Of a stretch of DNA of 64,000 bases, positions 1 to 10,141 are shown one piece after another (position 1 is the first letter of the stretch; every line of letters starts with the position of its first letter). Origin of the DNA: Acanthochlamys bracteata (taxonomy: Eukaryota; Streptophyta; Magnoliopsida; Pandanales; Velloziaceae); NCBI GenBank assembly GCA_019914995.1, contig CM034132.1:6867524-6931523 (forward strand), in the 5' to 3' direction. Made by a program: the position numbers and the translations under genes. A model generated the notes under the pieces. That model did no database searches, had not been told where the DNA came from, and worked only from the letters and a program-made list of their open reading frames with translations.

Positions 1-435
1 GAGAATCACAAGCTATTAGCTAAGTAACAAAACAAGTTAACTAATTCTAATGGAACAAGTTAAGAAAATAAGATTAACTCTCTCCCCCATTTCTGCTCAA
101 CGAGCTTACAATTATATACTTGAATTATAGGGAACAGCTCCCAGCACTAGGAGCAGCAAATATTCATTTAAAGATCTTCAGATATCATAGCATGCAAGGA
201 ACTTGATCGTCAAAGACTTCTGAAGCATTCAACAATTGTTCCTAAAAAGTAGAGGAACATCAGATCATTGTCAGGTTGGATGGAGTGCCATGTGGAAAGT
301 ACTTGGGGTTCCGTTTAGGTGGAATGCTAGCTCTAGCTCTGGTAAGGATGGATGTCCGATTAGTATTATGTACACAAGATGTCAAGTGCTGGTACATTAG
401 TAATGTCAGCTTCTTCATTACTGTCAACTGTAACA
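1..435 (-). repeat. 3' LTR of the gypsy element (cut by window edge)
   Basis: Bases 1-306 match 5360-5665 without gaps, with about 8 mismatches counted by eye (about 2.6%). The LTR ends at TGTAACA (429-435), immediately followed by the pyrimidine strand of the polypurine tract. Adding the 15 bases present only in the right copy gives an LTR of about 450 bp, beginning TGTTGCGG on the plus strand. The integrase-tail reading frame runs into this LTR up to base 366, as is common in plant gypsy elements. Confidence 0.92.
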
Positions 436-1027
436 TTCCCCCCTGCTTGAGAATCGACTTCGTCGTCGAGGGAGAACCTTCGGCGCACAATCACCCAATC
501 TTCCCACGTGGCATACTCAGTAAACAGATCTTTCCAAGCAATTAGCGCTTTTTTGCGGCTAGAGTTGCCTACAGGAATATTGCGATAACCCAGTATACGA
601 TGTGGTTTGAGGTGTAGATAGCCATCCTCAGATAACCTAGGCAACTGATCGGTAACGAGGGGGGGCACAGAGCGTCCGTCCTTTAGTTTGGAAACATGTA
701 CGACCGGATGAATTTTAGACTCAGCCGGAAGATTCAAACGATATGCTACCTGTCCCACGCGCTCCAGTACTTGGAAAGGACCATAGAAACTATGTCGTAG
801 CTTATGATAACGACGATCCGCAAGTGACGCTTGCCTATATGGCTGTAATTTAAGAAAAATGGAGTCACCCGGCTGAAACATTATGTCTCGGCGGTGTCGA
901 TCAGCTGTCTGTTTCATTTGATTTTGTGCTTTCTGGAGATGGAGCTTGAGGTCACGAAGGATCACATCACGTTCGCGCAATTGAGAGTCGATACAGTCAG
1001 TCTTAGCAGGTCTTGCGGACAAGGCAA
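366..1027 (-). pseudogene. Gypsy integrase C-terminus with chromodomain-like tail
   Basis: A 218-codon open frame continues the integrase. It contains the conserved stretch around QPYRQASL and YGPFQVLERVGQVAYRLNLP, then HPVVHVSKLK, which is typical of gypsy integrase C-termini. Near its end, ALIAWKDL followed by ATWEDW resembles the core of a chromodomain, the module chromoviruses use to bind modified histones. The tail then reads through the polypurine tract (AGGN) into the LTR. A frameshift near 1025 separates it from the integrase core. The chromodomain call is by motif only. Confidence 0.8.
436..449 (-). other. Polypurine tract of the gypsy element
   Basis: The plus strand reads TTCCCCCCTGCTTG, so the element strand carries CAAGCAGGGGGGAA directly against the LTR start TGTTACA. 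It primes plus-strand DNA synthesis during reverse transcription. Position and composition are seen directly. The role follows from LTR-retrotransposon biology. Confidence 0.85.
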
Positions 1028-1866
1028 CTAAGGGTGGTGGGGAACGACATAAACAGCCTCAAACGGAGATAGTCCCGTTGCAGAATGGACGCTAGTATTA
1101 TAAGAGTATTCTGCCCAGTGTAACCAACGCATCCATTGTCTTGGGTGTTCGCCTACAAAACATCGCAAGTAAGATTCAAGGCCCCGATTGAGGACCTTTA
1201 TCTGGCCATCGAATTGCGGATGGTAGGAGGAGCTCATATGGAGCGTAGTGCCTTGCAATTTATGAAGTTCCTTCCAGAAGAAGCTATGAAATACCGCATC
1301 GCGATCACTGATAATCGTTTCTGGTCTCCCGTGAAGCTTAATAATTTCACGTGCAAAGATCTCTGCAACAGAAGATGCTGTATAGGGGTGTCGCAATGGA
1401 AGAAAACGTCCATACTTTGACAAACGATCAATGACGACTAAAATGACGTCCTTGCCTTCAGAGAGCGGTAAGCCATCGATGAAATCCATCGACAAATTCG
1501 TCCAAATAGCGTCTGGAATTGGCAACGGTTGAAGAAGCCTAGCTGGACGAAGTGAAGAGGTCTTCGCCCGAATGCATGTGTCACAAGCAGCGATGTGTAG
1601 CTGAACGTCTTTGCTCATCCCTGGCCAGTAAAACATGTTAAAAAGACGCTTATAAGTCCGAAACCTACCTCCATGTCAGACCTGCGTAGAATTGTGGGCT
1701 TCAAACAATAGCTGTTGCCGGAGAGAAGAGGCACTGGAATCCAGATCCGATGCTTCCATAGGAGGAGGCCATTGCTCATGGTTAATGCTGAAGTGTCATC
1801 GGAATGCAACTGTTGAATAAGAGATTGAGTATCTGGGTCTGAAGCTTGAGCTCGCCTAAGGTCATC
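1028..1866 (-). pseudogene. Gypsy integrase core and zinc-binding region
   Basis: The frame at 1636-1028 holds MFYWPGM and CDTCIRAK, the end of the HHCC zinc-binding domain, then the rve core. DFIDGLP carries the first catalytic Asp and ISDRDAVF the second. The third catalytic acidic residue should follow in the DGQ-x-E-V-x-NR motif, but this copy reads DGQIKVLNR, with Lys in the Glu position. The N-terminal part (1866-1615) is frameshifted: an open frame there (1809-1615) reads the expected region out of register. The enzyme would be inactive even without the frame breaks. It normally inserts the cDNA into chromosomes. Confidence 0.88.
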
Positions 1867-2484
1867 CTAAAAAGATGATTGAATTCTGGTAAAAGCAGCG
1901 AGTGATGCGATAGGATACCGAGATAAGGCGTCGGCAACAACATTCTCCTTCCTAGATCGATATTCAATTGCATAGTCATATCCTATTAATTTCACTAGCC
2001 ACTTGTGCTGTGCCGGAGTAGCAAGCCGTTGCTCCAAAAGATACTTTAGGCTCAGGTGATCAGTTCTGATTAGGAAACGACGTCCTAGAAGGTAAGGTCG
2101 CCAGTGTTGCACCGCAAGAACTAATGCCATAAGTTCTTTTTCATAAGTGGATCCGGCAAGTGCTGCACTAGATAGGGCTTTGCTGAAGTAGGCAATTGGT
2201 TGTTTGCCTTGTGATAAAACTGCACCTAAACCATAGCCGGATGCATTAGTCTCTATAGTGAAAGGTTGCTCAAAATCAGGACAAGTTAAAACCGGGGTAG
2301 ATGCCATGGCAACTTTGAGTGTCTGAAAGGCCTCGGCCGCATCACTCGAACAGGAGAAGGATTCCTTTTTAAGAAGAGCTGTCAAGGGAGCGGCCAACTT
2401 ACCATAGTCCTTGACGAATCGGCGATAATAGTGGTCAATCCTAGGAATCTCCGCAAGGAAGTGATAGACGTGGGCGTTGGCCAA
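1867..2484 (-). pseudogene. Gypsy RNase H and RT thumb remnant
   Basis: The open frame begins with the end of the RT thumb (HYYRRFVKDYGKLAAPLTALLKK) out of register with the preceding RT frame. It then enters RNase H: PFTIETNASGYGLGAVLSQ, YFSKALS, STYEKELMALVLAVQHWRPYL, RTDHLSLKYLL and finally ADALSRYP. The Asp of the usual TDAS motif is replaced by Asn (TNAS). RNase H removes the RNA template during cDNA synthesis. A frameshift near 2440 joins it to the upstream RT. It ends at a stop at 1867 shortly after the ADALSRYP motif, where integrase should follow. Confidence 0.88.
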
Positions 2485-3399
2485 TCAACCATCGCCTGCA
2501 CCTTCGAGGAATCAGTGGATGTGCCGTCGGCGGAGACAATGTGTCCGAAATATTCTATGGAAGAACGAGCAAAAAGACACTTGGAAAGGTTCGCCCGAAG
2601 CCCTTCTTCTTGCAACCTGGAGAGAACTAGTTGTAGGTGTCGGAGACGAACTGTAGACCAAAATGTCATCAAAAAATACAAGGACGAATTTGCGTAGATA
2701 AGGACGAAAGATGTCATTCATAAGAGATTGAACAGTTGCCGGCACATTTGTGAGCCCAAACGGCATCACAAGAAACTCGTAATGGCCGTCATGAGTTCTG
2801 AAAGCTGTCTTGTGGACATCGTCATTGTGAACTCGAATCTGGTGATATCCAGATTTCAAATCTAATTTGGAAAAAAACTAAGCTCCGTGTAATTCGTCCA
2901 AGAGTTCGTCAATAATCGGAATTGGGTACTTATCCTTAATTGTTATCCGGTTTAGTGTGCGGTAGTCCACACAGAATCGCCAAGACCCGTCCTTGTTCTT
3001 GACAAGCAAAACAGGAGAAGAGAAGGCAGAGGAGCTTAGACGTATAATGCCCTCAGCGAGCATTTCTTTGACAATCCGTTCTATTTGTGATTTTTGGATG
3101 TAAGGATACCGATAGGGCCGGAGGTTTGAAGGAAAAGCACTTGGAAACAGTGGAATGCGGTGATCACATGGATGAGCAGGAGGTATGCCGTGAGTCGGTG
3201 TAAAGACTGCTGAATATTATGACAGGAGAGTTTGGAGGTCTGCCGGTATTGGTGCAGGTGGTTGTGTAGCTGTAGAGGTAGGTAGGAGACGAATAGCACA
3301 CAATGAGCGTAGTTGCTGAATGCTAGTAAGACGAGAGACGCCTTCATCCCTGATGCCTTGGAGAATAAAATCATGCCTTGCATGTCTGAACGTTTCCAA
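2382..3399 (-). pseudogene. Gypsy reverse transcriptase
   Basis: The RT palm and fingers are recognisable in order: [26 protein letters not shown] sequence, [56 protein letters not shown] and the catalytic box FFDDILVYS. The catalytic DD pair is intact. The usual Tyr before the pair's x residue is Phe here. The frame is shared from 3399 to about 2650 but is broken by TAA at 3217-3219 and TAG at 2878-2880. Both sit where the family has Gln, so each is one C-to-T change. A frameshift near 2650 moves the continuation ([17 protein letters not shown]) to another frame, which ends at 2382. Confidence 0.9.
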
Positions 3400-3845
3400 T
3401 TACAAGTAACGTCACCAAGACTTTCAAGCCAGTGAATGCCTAGGACAATATCCATACCACCTAGTGAAAAAGGATACGCATCCACAGCCAGGTCAGCACC
3501 CTGGACAGATAACGGGATGTGTCGGTAGATAACTTCAATAGATTGTGGGCGGCCATCGGCGAGTTCCACACGAAGAGGTTTTACTGGAGTGGCAGGAAGG
3601 TGTAGGTGCTTGGCTAACCGGTCAGTAATGAAATTATGCGTGCTACCGGAGTCGATAAGAATGAAAACCTCGTGTTTCTTGATGCGGCCAACGACTCTGA
3701 TGGTTTGAGGTCCAACTAGTCCATGAATGACACTTACGGATAGAGTTGTATCCTCAGGGATTGTCTCCTCCATATATGGTTCCTCGAGTTGGTCATCTTC
3801 AATACAGCAATGGTGTATAGGCATGCAGAACAACTGTGGTTGCGG
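3400..3845 (-). pseudogene. Gypsy aspartic protease (retropepsin)
   Basis: The frame beginning at 3833 contains FILIDSGSTHNFI, the retropepsin active-site loop with the catalytic Asp. Downstream DIVLGIHWLESLG matches the second conserved segment of plant gypsy proteases. The open frame itself runs on to 3081, but after about 3400 it is out of register: the family sequence (LQGIRDEGVSRLTSIQQL) continues in the frame starting at 3399. A frameshift at about 3835-3845 separates it from gag. The protease would process the gag-pol polyprotein. Confidence 0.87.
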
Positions 3846-5335
3846 TCATATTTCGTGTCACAGTATAAGCAAAGGCCCTTGGCGCGACGGAGATTAATTT
3901 CTGCCACGGACAACTTCATCGGATGAGTTCTGGTAGCATGTGTGGATGATGGAGCCAGAGTGCTGGAAGTAGCAGGAGCCGTGGAGGCAAAAGCGGAAGA
4001 GTAACTTTGCATAGATGAACCAGTAGCAAAGGATCTGGATGATAGTGGTCGCCATGGCTTAGGAGTTTGCTCCATGAAGACCTTCTGTTCGTAAAGCCTG
4101 GTTAGCATATAAGCCGACTGTAGGTCTTGAGGTCTCTGAGCCATTACCTCTAAGGCTAACTGCTGTCGGAGCCCACCGCGAAATCGTCTGACGAGGTCTC
4201 GCTCAGTTGCAAAAGGCATGCGAGTCCGAAGGTCCTTAAACGCCTTCTGGTAGTCTGCGACGGATCCAATTTGCGAGAGTCGTTCAAGTGCAAAACTAGG
4301 ATCACTAAATGTAGTTGGCCCAAATCGACCTAGAATTGCATCGGATAGCTCATCCCAAGAATGGTGTGGCCGGTCTCTTTTGAAATTTTGGTACCACCGA
4401 TTAGCTTCGCCAGTGAAGTACATGGGCACAATGGCAATACTTTCTTGAGGTGCAATGGGATGGTAGCGAAAATATTTTTCGGCCGAGTATAACCATTCTT
4501 GCGGTTCAGTGCCGTCAAAGGTAAGAAGTTTGTGTTTGTCACGTGGTAGTGTTTGTGATAGCATGTCATGCGTCCCAATGTGTGGGTGTGGGTGATGTCC
4601 AAACTGGGGTGGGGTATGAGGCCTTGAAGAAGAAAAAACATTCATCTGAGATTGTGGCATACCGGAGAAAAAAATAGAAGTTGTTGGTGGGACCGAATGC
4701 AAGAGTAGAAGAGCAGTTTGAATTTGGGGAGGTGACGTAGGATTGAAAATGTTTGCCGTAGAAGAAGGCCATGCAAGGCTAGCACTTGGCGGAGGGACAG
4801 GGAGGGAATTGTTTGAGGTGGCAGGTGGAGAAGTTGTGGAAAATAAAGTGGTTAGACAAGGATTAAAAAATTGAGGTGGTGAGTGATTCGGTAGTGACAT
4901 TTGTGGCAAGAATGGTGTATGACTATTTTGTATCTGGGTAGGGAGGGGAAAAGATGAAGAATTATGTAACAGAGGTGGTACGGTGGACAGAGGGAGGGAA
5001 GGGATGGGGCAAAAGTTCGTTGTAGTGATCTCCGGCGTTTCTACTGATTATGTATGTCTTCGTGATGAGGTAGGACTTGGATCACCACGAGTTTGCATGA
5101 GTTCCTTCATTGTTTTTTCTGTTTTGTCTTGTTTTTGAACTATCAGCGCTAAGCTGGTAGCGATTTGAGTAATTAGCAATTGCAATTGCTCTCGTTCTGC
5201 AGGCTCTATTCTGTGTAGAGAAGGGGATGAAAGAGGTCGACGGAAATTTATGCCCACTTCCGGTGATGTCTCGGCCGAAGAATTCAATTCTTCGCCTGTT
5301 GGAGCCACCACCGTTGTCCGAAGATCGTTGCTCAT
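3734..5335 (-). pseudogene. Gypsy gag (capsid and nucleocapsid)
   Basis: The first ATG after the primer-binding site is at 5335. The reading frame from it is continuous to 3734 except for one TAA at 5048-5050. After a Pro/Ser-rich linker, the retrotransposon gag capsid domain is clear: LLTFDGTEPQEWLYSAEKYF, FTGEANRWYQNF and LERLSQIGSVADYQKAFKDL. Near the end, LCLYCDTKYDRNHSC is the zinc-knuckle region of the nucleocapsid. Sequence after about 3840 in this frame is out of register because the real frame shifts to the protease. Gag forms the virus-like particle that packages element RNA. Confidence 0.88.
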
Positions 5336-5342
5336 GATACCA
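5331..5342 (-). other. Primer-binding site, initiator-Met tRNA type
   Basis: On the element strand this reads TGGTATCATGAG, two bases after the 5' LTR end. It matches the plant initiator-Met tRNA 3' end (TGGTATCAGAGC) over the first eight bases. It primes minus-strand cDNA synthesis. Confidence 0.8.
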
Positions 5343-5344
5343 CT

Positions 5345-5665
5345 TGTTGCGGTTCCACAGAGAATCATAAGCTATTAGCTAAGTAACAAAACAAGTTAAC
5401 TAATTCTAATGGAACAAGTTAAGAAAATAAAATTAACTCTCTCCCCCATTTCTGCTCAACGAGCTTACAATTATATACTTGAATTACAGGGAATAGCTCC
5501 CAGCACTAGGAGCAGCAAATATTCATTTAAAGATCTTCAGATATCATAGCATGCAAGGAACTTGACCGTCAAAGACTTCTGAAGCATCCAACAATTGTTC
5601 CTAAAAAGTAGAGGAACATCAAATCATTGTCCGGTTGGATGGAGTGCCATGTGGAAAGTACTTGG
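5345..5665 (-). repeat. 5' LTR of the gypsy element, truncated
   Basis: It begins TGTTGCGG (plus strand) next to the primer-binding site and matches the left LTR to base 5665 (ACTTGG), then similarity stops abruptly. The missing 129 bases are the outer, U3 end on the element strand, where the promoter would lie. The sequence beyond it belongs to a different, oppositely oriented LTR remnant. Confidence 0.9.
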
Positions 5666-5915
5666 TCAACACGAAAACCAACTGGCTAGCACTAATCCAA
5701 ACTTGTGAAGCTAAGTGTATAGTTACTAAACTATTAGGTCTTCGCGTTTTACATTAGTTTAGAAATTCTTGCTAACTCTACAATAAGAAGTGCTTATATA
5801 TATACTCAGCTGAAAGGAAGTGAAATCAAGTTATTTCTTCAATTTGATCTTATTTACTACAATATTTTCAGCTTTTCATGCTTTCTTTAACGTAATATAT
5901 CAACTGGTATTAGAG
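5666..5915 (+). repeat. LTR end and primer-binding site of an unrelated element
   Basis: At 5902-5913 the plus strand reads TGGTATTAGAGC, one base from the plant initiator-Met primer-binding site. It is preceded by ATATATCAAC, so an LTR ending in CA lies just upstream. A TATA-like stretch (CTTATATATATAC, about 5793) would be that LTR's promoter. The upstream part of this LTR is missing at the junction with the gypsy element. I recognise no coding domain downstream. Confidence 0.55.
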
Positions 5916-7237
5916 CGGTCAACAATATAGTGAAATATGCTTGTGTTATTTGAAAATCACCAAAATCATTACTGTTTCCATGATTTTCTTGGAGGTGTCG
6001 GGCACATCCTTGACTACTAATTCTATCCAACCTCAATTGTGAACTTGATTTTCAATGACAAATCAACCACATAACAAACAACACCCTAGGACACTTTCCA
6101 TACATCACCATCAATCTTGTGAAACTCTAGAAATCAGTTAATGCTATGACCAAAATATGCAGGATTTAGGATCTCTTGCTATTGCCTCAAGAACCTCTTC
6201 TCCAACAACCACTTTAATTCCCTCCCTCATCCAACCCTTAGCATTTTTCTATATGGATGTGGATGTTGTTTATACATCAAGCATGAAAGATTAAGGCCAC
6301 ATCTCTCTGCAATATTATCTGATCTATTTGACAATAGATTTGGAACATAATAAAAGAATCTTAAGTGATTAAATTCAAAAGCTCAATTTTGTTTTGCAAT
6401 TCAAAGAAAAGCATCCATCTTCACTTTAGACTAAAATATTGCACATATTTTTCTTTTTCTTTTTATTTTATAAATAATGTAATGAAGCTATACATCGGTT
6501 GGTTCCCTAAAAAGTAATAAACAAGGAAAAAGAATTTATGTAAAAATGAGGGTTCTTGTGAACTATTATGAAGGTTTTAACATCTTAGACTACTAAATGA
6601 GTAAATAGAGGCAGTGTTTTAAAACTAAATATATTTTGCGAAATACAATATGCAATTTTGAAACAAAACATAAATATTTGAGCTATATATAAAAGAAAAA
6701 AGTGGTTAATATGCTTGTGCTCCCTAAATTAAATAAATGGTTACATAAATATGGGTCAAATATACTAACCTTCTCTAAAAATAGTTACATTAATGTTTCT
6801 TGAAGTGAGAAATCTGAGCTTTGAACTTTCAAGTGACAGCTTTTGTTAGTGGTTAGTCCTGCGTTAATTTCTAACTATATTAGCAAAAAGTTTAAAACTA
6901 AGGATGCCTTCAAAATCTAAATTGTGTATATGAATTTTTGCTCTTTGAAGCACAAATAGTGTAGTTTTGGTCTTTCAAGTGACTTACTTTGGTCACATTT
7001 ATTTTCATCAATTGATAACCATAAACTAAATCATAAATACATGTGAAAATTTCAAACATAGCCATCTTAACACGAACTAGTGATTATTTGTAAGAGTCAA
7101 GTTATGAAAATGCAACTTAATTAAAATTCAAAACTAGTAAAGGTATAACAAAACCCATATTTTTTCCCAAACATTTCAAGTTTACCTTGTAGCTAAAGCA
7201 ATAGAAATGTAACAAAATAATTCACATGGTTTACATT
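5916..7237. other. AT-rich DNA, nothing recognised
   Basis: I find no open frame with a recognisable motif, no clear repeat and no RNA gene here. It may include the decayed leader of the element whose primer-binding site lies at 5902. Confidence 0.5.
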
Positions 7238-7924
7238 TTGAGCTGTTAATAATATAAAATTTTAAAAAATAGTATCATAGCTATTTTTGACGAAAGGAGC
7301 AATTATGAACAAAGCTTATTAAAGATCAAATCTCTACATTTTTTCACTCAACGAACCATCAATGTAAATATTCTTCTACTTTAGAGAAATCAATGAACTT
7401 GAATTGGAAAAGATAATGACTTTACCTCAAAATAAATAAACAAGTAAGACATTTAGATACACTATCTGCAAGCTCTAGTGCAACAATACTAATATCGAAA
7501 AGTTTTATGATGTTTAGAATAGTACACATTAATAAAAAATATTATCTGATGAAGAATTATTTAGCGTATATCGAATTTATAGAATATTATTAGATCTACT
7601 TCTGACAAACTTTGTTTGATTAGCTATTGTACTAGTGGTGTGAATTTCAACCAACAGTTAACTTGAAAAAATCTCTAGTCTAGTATCAAAACACATTTAT
7701 TTGATAAAGAAATTTCAAACATATATTATAAAATAATACTGCACTAAGAACTATTTATTAATCAAATTAAAAAAAATTTTATTTTGGGAGATTACTTTAA
7801 ATTAGTTATTGATTTGCTTCCCTTACATGACTCACGAACTCCACCAACACCGAATTGATACAAAATCCTTACCACTTAAGAGATTTTTTCCGATACCTTT
7901 GTTTCTTTGCCTACCAACAGCTTA

Positions 7925-7945
7925 CATATAAATATTCCTTATTTT
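7925..7945 (+). promoter_or_regulatory. Promoter-like TATA block, copy A
   Basis: ATATAAATATTCC lies in a segment conserved in both duplicates, with ACCTATAAATATTAC at the matching place in copy B near 12240. It precedes a conserved GCAGTGTTTGTTTGGG. It resembles a plant TATA box. No transcript evidence is available. Confidence 0.35.
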
Positions 7946-8058
7946 GGCAGTGTTTGTTTGGGTTATTCTATCTCGTTTCTTTGATTAGCTATGAGTATGT
8001 ACTTGTAGTGATTCTTCTGAAATCAGGTAGTTTTGCGTTTGGGGAACCCTATTGAAGA

Positions 8059-10141
8059 TGTTGAAACTCCAAGATTGATTTTGATGATAACAATGATTAA
8101 GAATTATAGCTTATGGATTAGGGTGAACTAATGATTGGAATCAAGTTCTGCAGAAATTCATAAAACAGGTCTATCCCACATTCAGCAGACAACAAGCCAG
8201 CTTCTTAGCTATTGATTGTAGAAGATTTCTTTTATACCATACAGAACAGAGAATCCCTCAGCCACCAAACAGCCAGCTGTCTAATTGCTGCTACATTGAT
8301 AAATAGAAAATCGCAAACGAAGAAGAGCAGAAAAACAGAGTATCGCCAACAGAGATGAACAGAAACAGAGGACTCAATAGCCGGCTATTTTGCTGCTGCT
8401 CGCTAGACAAAAAAGAATCAGAAAATCGTGGTAATCATTCACTCTTCAGAAGTAATTTCAAACATGATGCCGATTCCATTTGAACTTCAACTTTTAATCA
8501 GAGACAGGCCAACATGCACACTATAAGATTGACCGAATAAGACATCAAATGATGATCAATATAAACTTGGAAAAATCGTGGAATGATAAATAAAAATCCA
8601 GTAAACAGAGAGCAGAGTCGGACATTCATGGAACAACTTTTCAGATGTAATTCAATCAAGAATTCGTCATCCATTTGAAGCAAAATCTTGAAGACTTATT
8701 GAGGAACATATTAGCTACAAGTTCATATCAAGAATCATGAAAAATCACAACAAGAGAAGACGAAGAACATCGTGCAAAGTTTCATCAGAATCATGTCTTA
8801 CTGATAATGCAGAAATGCTTCAACATACAGATTTCGATTTTCCTTCAGAAGAAATCACGAATTTAGTTACAAGGTGATATCATTCGACAAATCTACTATC
8901 TTATTACTATCACAGAACTGAGCTATATTGAGCCATCACATTGTTGAAGAACAAGTTCAAGTATAGAGATTGATAGATGGCAATGAAAATCCACTGAACA
9001 CGGTAGAAAATCTTCTGGACTCACAACGCATTGGAGCAATTCAAATAGAAGATCTACAACGAGCAAAGATTATCTTGTTTTTCACAGAAAGGGAAAGCTC
9101 AATAATCAAAGGAAGAAAGCACATTATGCAAGTCAAGATCTTTAATCAAATCAAGCAGTCAACCTGTGATGCATTAAATATGGACAAGCCAAATCAGCTC
9201 TTCTATTTTAGACAGCAACTTAACTAAAACAAGTTCATAACCACTGACGGTAAATTCAAATTTCTACAATGCATTTAATGCCATTGAGACTTTACACAAA
9301 GACAGCCGAAAGCAATCAAGGGAGCGGTTGATTAACCGCTGGGCAAAACTGCCCTCTCTCTAACGTGAAGAACCACCAATGAAAAAGAGCGCCAACGGCA
9401 ACGTTCTTCAACGGTTCCTGCACAGATACGAAACACTATAAGAAGGGAGGCAGAGCAACAAAGAAAGGGTAGAGAGAACACAAGCAAAACTAAGACATAC
9501 AAGAACTCAACTCTACTCACGCAATTAAAAATCTTGCTGCTGATCATATTGAAGAAATCTCTCTCAGCAACCTCTTTGATCTCATCTGAAATACTTCATG
9601 AACACATAACCTTTATGAGATAGATCATGTGCTCAATTTCTGTTTACTTTTCTTGTAACCTTTTACTGACATTGTGAAGGTGGTGCTGCAGGCACCGGAA
9701 AAGGAAGCTCAGGTGGAGCTTGGTGAAAGCTCTTAGACCTTGTAAGAGAGCTAGCAAATCAGTCAGGGGGACAGGTGTGTCCAGTAAGCTATTAGGGGTT
9801 GTCTTGGTGAAAAAACCCGGTAGAGTAAGTGTGCTTGGTGAAGCACTTTGCTCTTGGTGTATTTGTAGCTTATTAAAGGTTTAGTGAAGCTTTGGCTCTG
9901 GTGATAGAGTGACCGTGGATGTAGGCAAAGGGGTTTTGCCGAACCACGTTAAATTTTCTGAGTACTGTCCTTTTTACATATGTCAATAAACACTATAACT
10001 CTCTCTGTCTGCAGGTTACAGATTTGACACAGCCGGCTGTAAGCCTGCTACCAGTAAGATAACTAAGCTTGACGAAAATTTTTATTGACTAACTCAATTC
10101 ACCCCTCCCCTTTTGAATTAATCTTACAGGAAAACCTAACA
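8059..10141 (+). mobile_element. Solo LTR, 2083 bp, SIRE-like copia family
   Basis: The element starts TGTTGAAA and ends CCTAACA. It is flanked by a perfect 5-bp target duplication, GAAGA (8054-8058 and 10142-10146). Copy B of the surrounding duplication lacks it and shows the empty site (ATTGAAGAGATAAAC, near 12364). Its sequence matches, in reverse complement, the 5' LTR of the copia element at 44633-46272 over several blocks, including the terminus TTTTGATGATAACAA and the region around the TATA box. It is a relative rather than a recent copy. A solo LTR is normally left by recombination between the two LTRs of a full element. Confidence 0.92.
9432..9447 (+). promoter_or_regulatory. LTR core promoter (TATA box) of the solo LTR
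   Basis: CACTATAAGAAGGGAGG follows a block (ACGTTCTTCAACGGTTCCTGCACAG) that is nearly identical to the one upstream of ATTCTATAAAAAGGG in the copia 5' LTR (minus strand, about 45416-45470). Conservation of this block in two diverged LTRs marks it as the retrotransposon promoter. Confidence 0.65.

Larger units (their letters stand above)
1..5665 (-). mobile_element. Ty3/gypsy LTR retrotransposon, chromovirus-like, disabled
   Basis: A nearly complete gypsy element reads on the minus strand: 5' LTR (right), primer-binding site, gag, protease, RT, RNase H, integrase, chromodomain-like C-terminus, polypurine tract and 3' LTR (left). That gene order, with integrase after RNase H, defines Ty3/gypsy. 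The window starts 15 bases inside the left LTR, judged by alignment to the right copy. The right LTR stops after 321 of about 450 bases, so no target-site duplication can be read. The coding region has at least three in-frame stops and several frameshifts. It cannot make a full polyprotein. Chromovirus assignment rests on the chromodomain-like tail and is inferred. Confidence 0.93.
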
